Assembly: GCF_030818795.1 (NCBI RefSeq)
Contig: NZ_JAUTAY010000001.1
Location: forward strand, 2,418,001-2,482,000
Origin: Microbacterium sp. SORGH_AS_0862
GTDB taxonomy: Bacteria > Actinomycetota > Actinomycetes > Actinomycetales > Microbacteriaceae
Reading direction: 5' to 3'
DNA length: 64,000 nt
Positions 63,204-64,000 of this stretch are shown one piece after another. The first letter of the stretch is position 1. The number at the start of each line of letters is the position of its first letter. The position numbers and the translations under genes were made by a program. The notes beneath the pieces were generated by a model that worked only from the letters and a program-made list of their open reading frames with translations, searched no databases and had not been told where the DNA came from.

Positions 63204-64000
63204 CAGCTCTTCTTGGAGTAGTTGATCAGGATCTGCGAACCGCGGTTGACGGCCGTGCCTGCGGCGGGGTTGGTGCCGGTGGCGCGGCTCTCGTTGTCGG
63301 GCAGCTTGTCGTCCGGGGTACAGGTTCCCAGCGCGATCGAGGTGAATCCCGCATCCTGGAGCGTCTTCTGCGCGTCCTGCACCTTGCCGCTCACGGCAGG
63401 AACGGTCGCGCCCTGGCCGTTGCTGGGGCTGATCGTGACGGTCGTGCCGCCCGCGACCTGTCCGGCGCCCGGGCTCTGCGCGGCGACGATGTTCGTCGGC
63501 TGGTCGGAGTCGACGGGGTCGCCGACGGTCACCTCGAACCCTGCCCCCTGGAGGGTGGTCTGCGCCTGGTCGATCGTCTGGCCGACGACGTTCGGCAGCT
63601 CCTTGAGGACCCGCTTGGTGAGGTTGGGGTCGGGATCGGGGAAGTTGTCCGCGGGGAAGACCTGATCGGCGGTGCGCTGCAACGCCTTGGCCAGTGTGTA
63701 GCGGATGTTCTGCAGACCACGGCCGAACATGTCGTTCTCGCCCTGGACAGTGCCGACCCAGGCTGCGTTGGTGACGCGCGTGCTCGACTCGATCATCCAG
63801 GTCTGCAGGCCCTCGTGCGTGCCCGTCTTACCGATGAGCTGGGTTCCGTCGTAGGGGTTCGCGCCCGAGCCGGTTCCACCGTTCATGACGCCGCGCAGGG
63901 CGTAGGCGGCCGTGGCGGCGACCTGGGGCGAGATGACCTGCGTGCAGGTGCGCTCCGGCCGAGGAAGCTCGTTGCCGGAAGCGTCGGTCACGCGGTCGAT
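63200..64000 (-). CDS. Penicillin-binding protein C-terminus with PASTA domains (partial)
   Basis: The frame is open to the end of the window, so about 267 C-terminal residues are seen. The transpeptidase KTG box is in LIGKTGTHEG, followed by VGTVQGEND. Two PASTA domains follow (ELPNVVGQTIDQAQTTLQGAGFEV and VPAVSGKVQDAQKTLQDAGFTSI). This is the layout of class A bifunctional PBPs (PonA type) of actinobacteria. Stop at 63200 overlaps the phosphoesterase start. The N-terminal glycosyltransferase lies outside the window. Confidence 0.9.
   Translation of the reverse strand: MDRVTDASGNELPRPERTCTQVISPQVAATAAYALRGVMNGGTGSGANPYDGTQLIGKTGTHEGLQTWMIESSTRVTNAAWVGTVQGENDMFGRGLQNIRYTLAKALQRTADQVFPADNFPDPDPNLTKRVLKELPNVVGQTIDQAQTTLQGAGFEVTVGDPVDSDQPTNIVAAQSPGAGQVAGGTTVTISPSNGQGATVPAVSGKVQDAQKTLQDAGFTSIALGTCTPDDKLPDNESRATGTNPAAGTAVNRGSQILINYSKKSC

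Overview
The window is high-GC actinobacterial DNA. Leaderless genes, many GTG starts, a mycothiol-era housekeeping set (pta-ackA, dnaX-recR, lysC/asd, mqo) and several Microbacteriaceae-type small proteins suggest a Microbacterium or close relative; this placement is inferred from protein character, not from a marker gene.

Layout. 0-7.4 kb: end of a secreted protein, a GNAT acetyltransferase, a minus-strand sugar operon (GH15 glucosidase, SMP-30 lactonase, SDR), Dps with an SDR, and a TetR gene beside a 30-bp palindrome and an SDR pseudogene that has lost its middle. 7.4-13.3 kb: a carbohydrate ABC importer (binding protein and two permeases, no ATPase), an SRPBCC protein, an AraC regulator. 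13.4-17.5 kb: tRNA-Ser(GGA) followed by a decayed accessory patch: a toxin-antitoxin remnant with an amber stop, an IS5-type transposase remnant, then a divergent LysR/MFS pair. 17.5-22.2 kb: TgpA-like transglutaminase, DUF58 and MoxR genes, then the SRP RNA. 22.2-30.5 kb: a frameshifted class III CoA-transferase, pta-ackA, and a beta-phosphoglucomutase-like HAD next to a frameshifted GH65 phosphorylase. 30.5-43.8 kb: dnaX-recR, a ThrE-like exporter, aspartokinase and asd separated by an inverted AAA/TPR pair, mqo, thymidine kinase, a DUF1295 protein and a HAD phosphatase.

43.8-59.6 kb is the most striking part. It holds an anchored-repeat ABC transporter locus: a secreted protein, a 2352-residue surface protein with nine related wall-repeat units, a ZnuA-type metal-binding lipoprotein that carries a repeat unit inserted in permuted order, a single-repeat membrane-anchored protein, an ATPase, a permease and a lytic transglycosylase. 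The last six are chained by 4-base stop/start overlaps. A Zur-like palindrome lies upstream, suggesting zinc control. The locus is flanked by recombinase-like and ABC-exporter fragments and ends near tRNA-Pro(CGG), so it may be an inserted island.

59.7-64 kb: another large wall or membrane-anchored surface protein, a metallophosphoesterase, and the C-terminal end of a PASTA-containing penicillin-binding protein that runs off the window.
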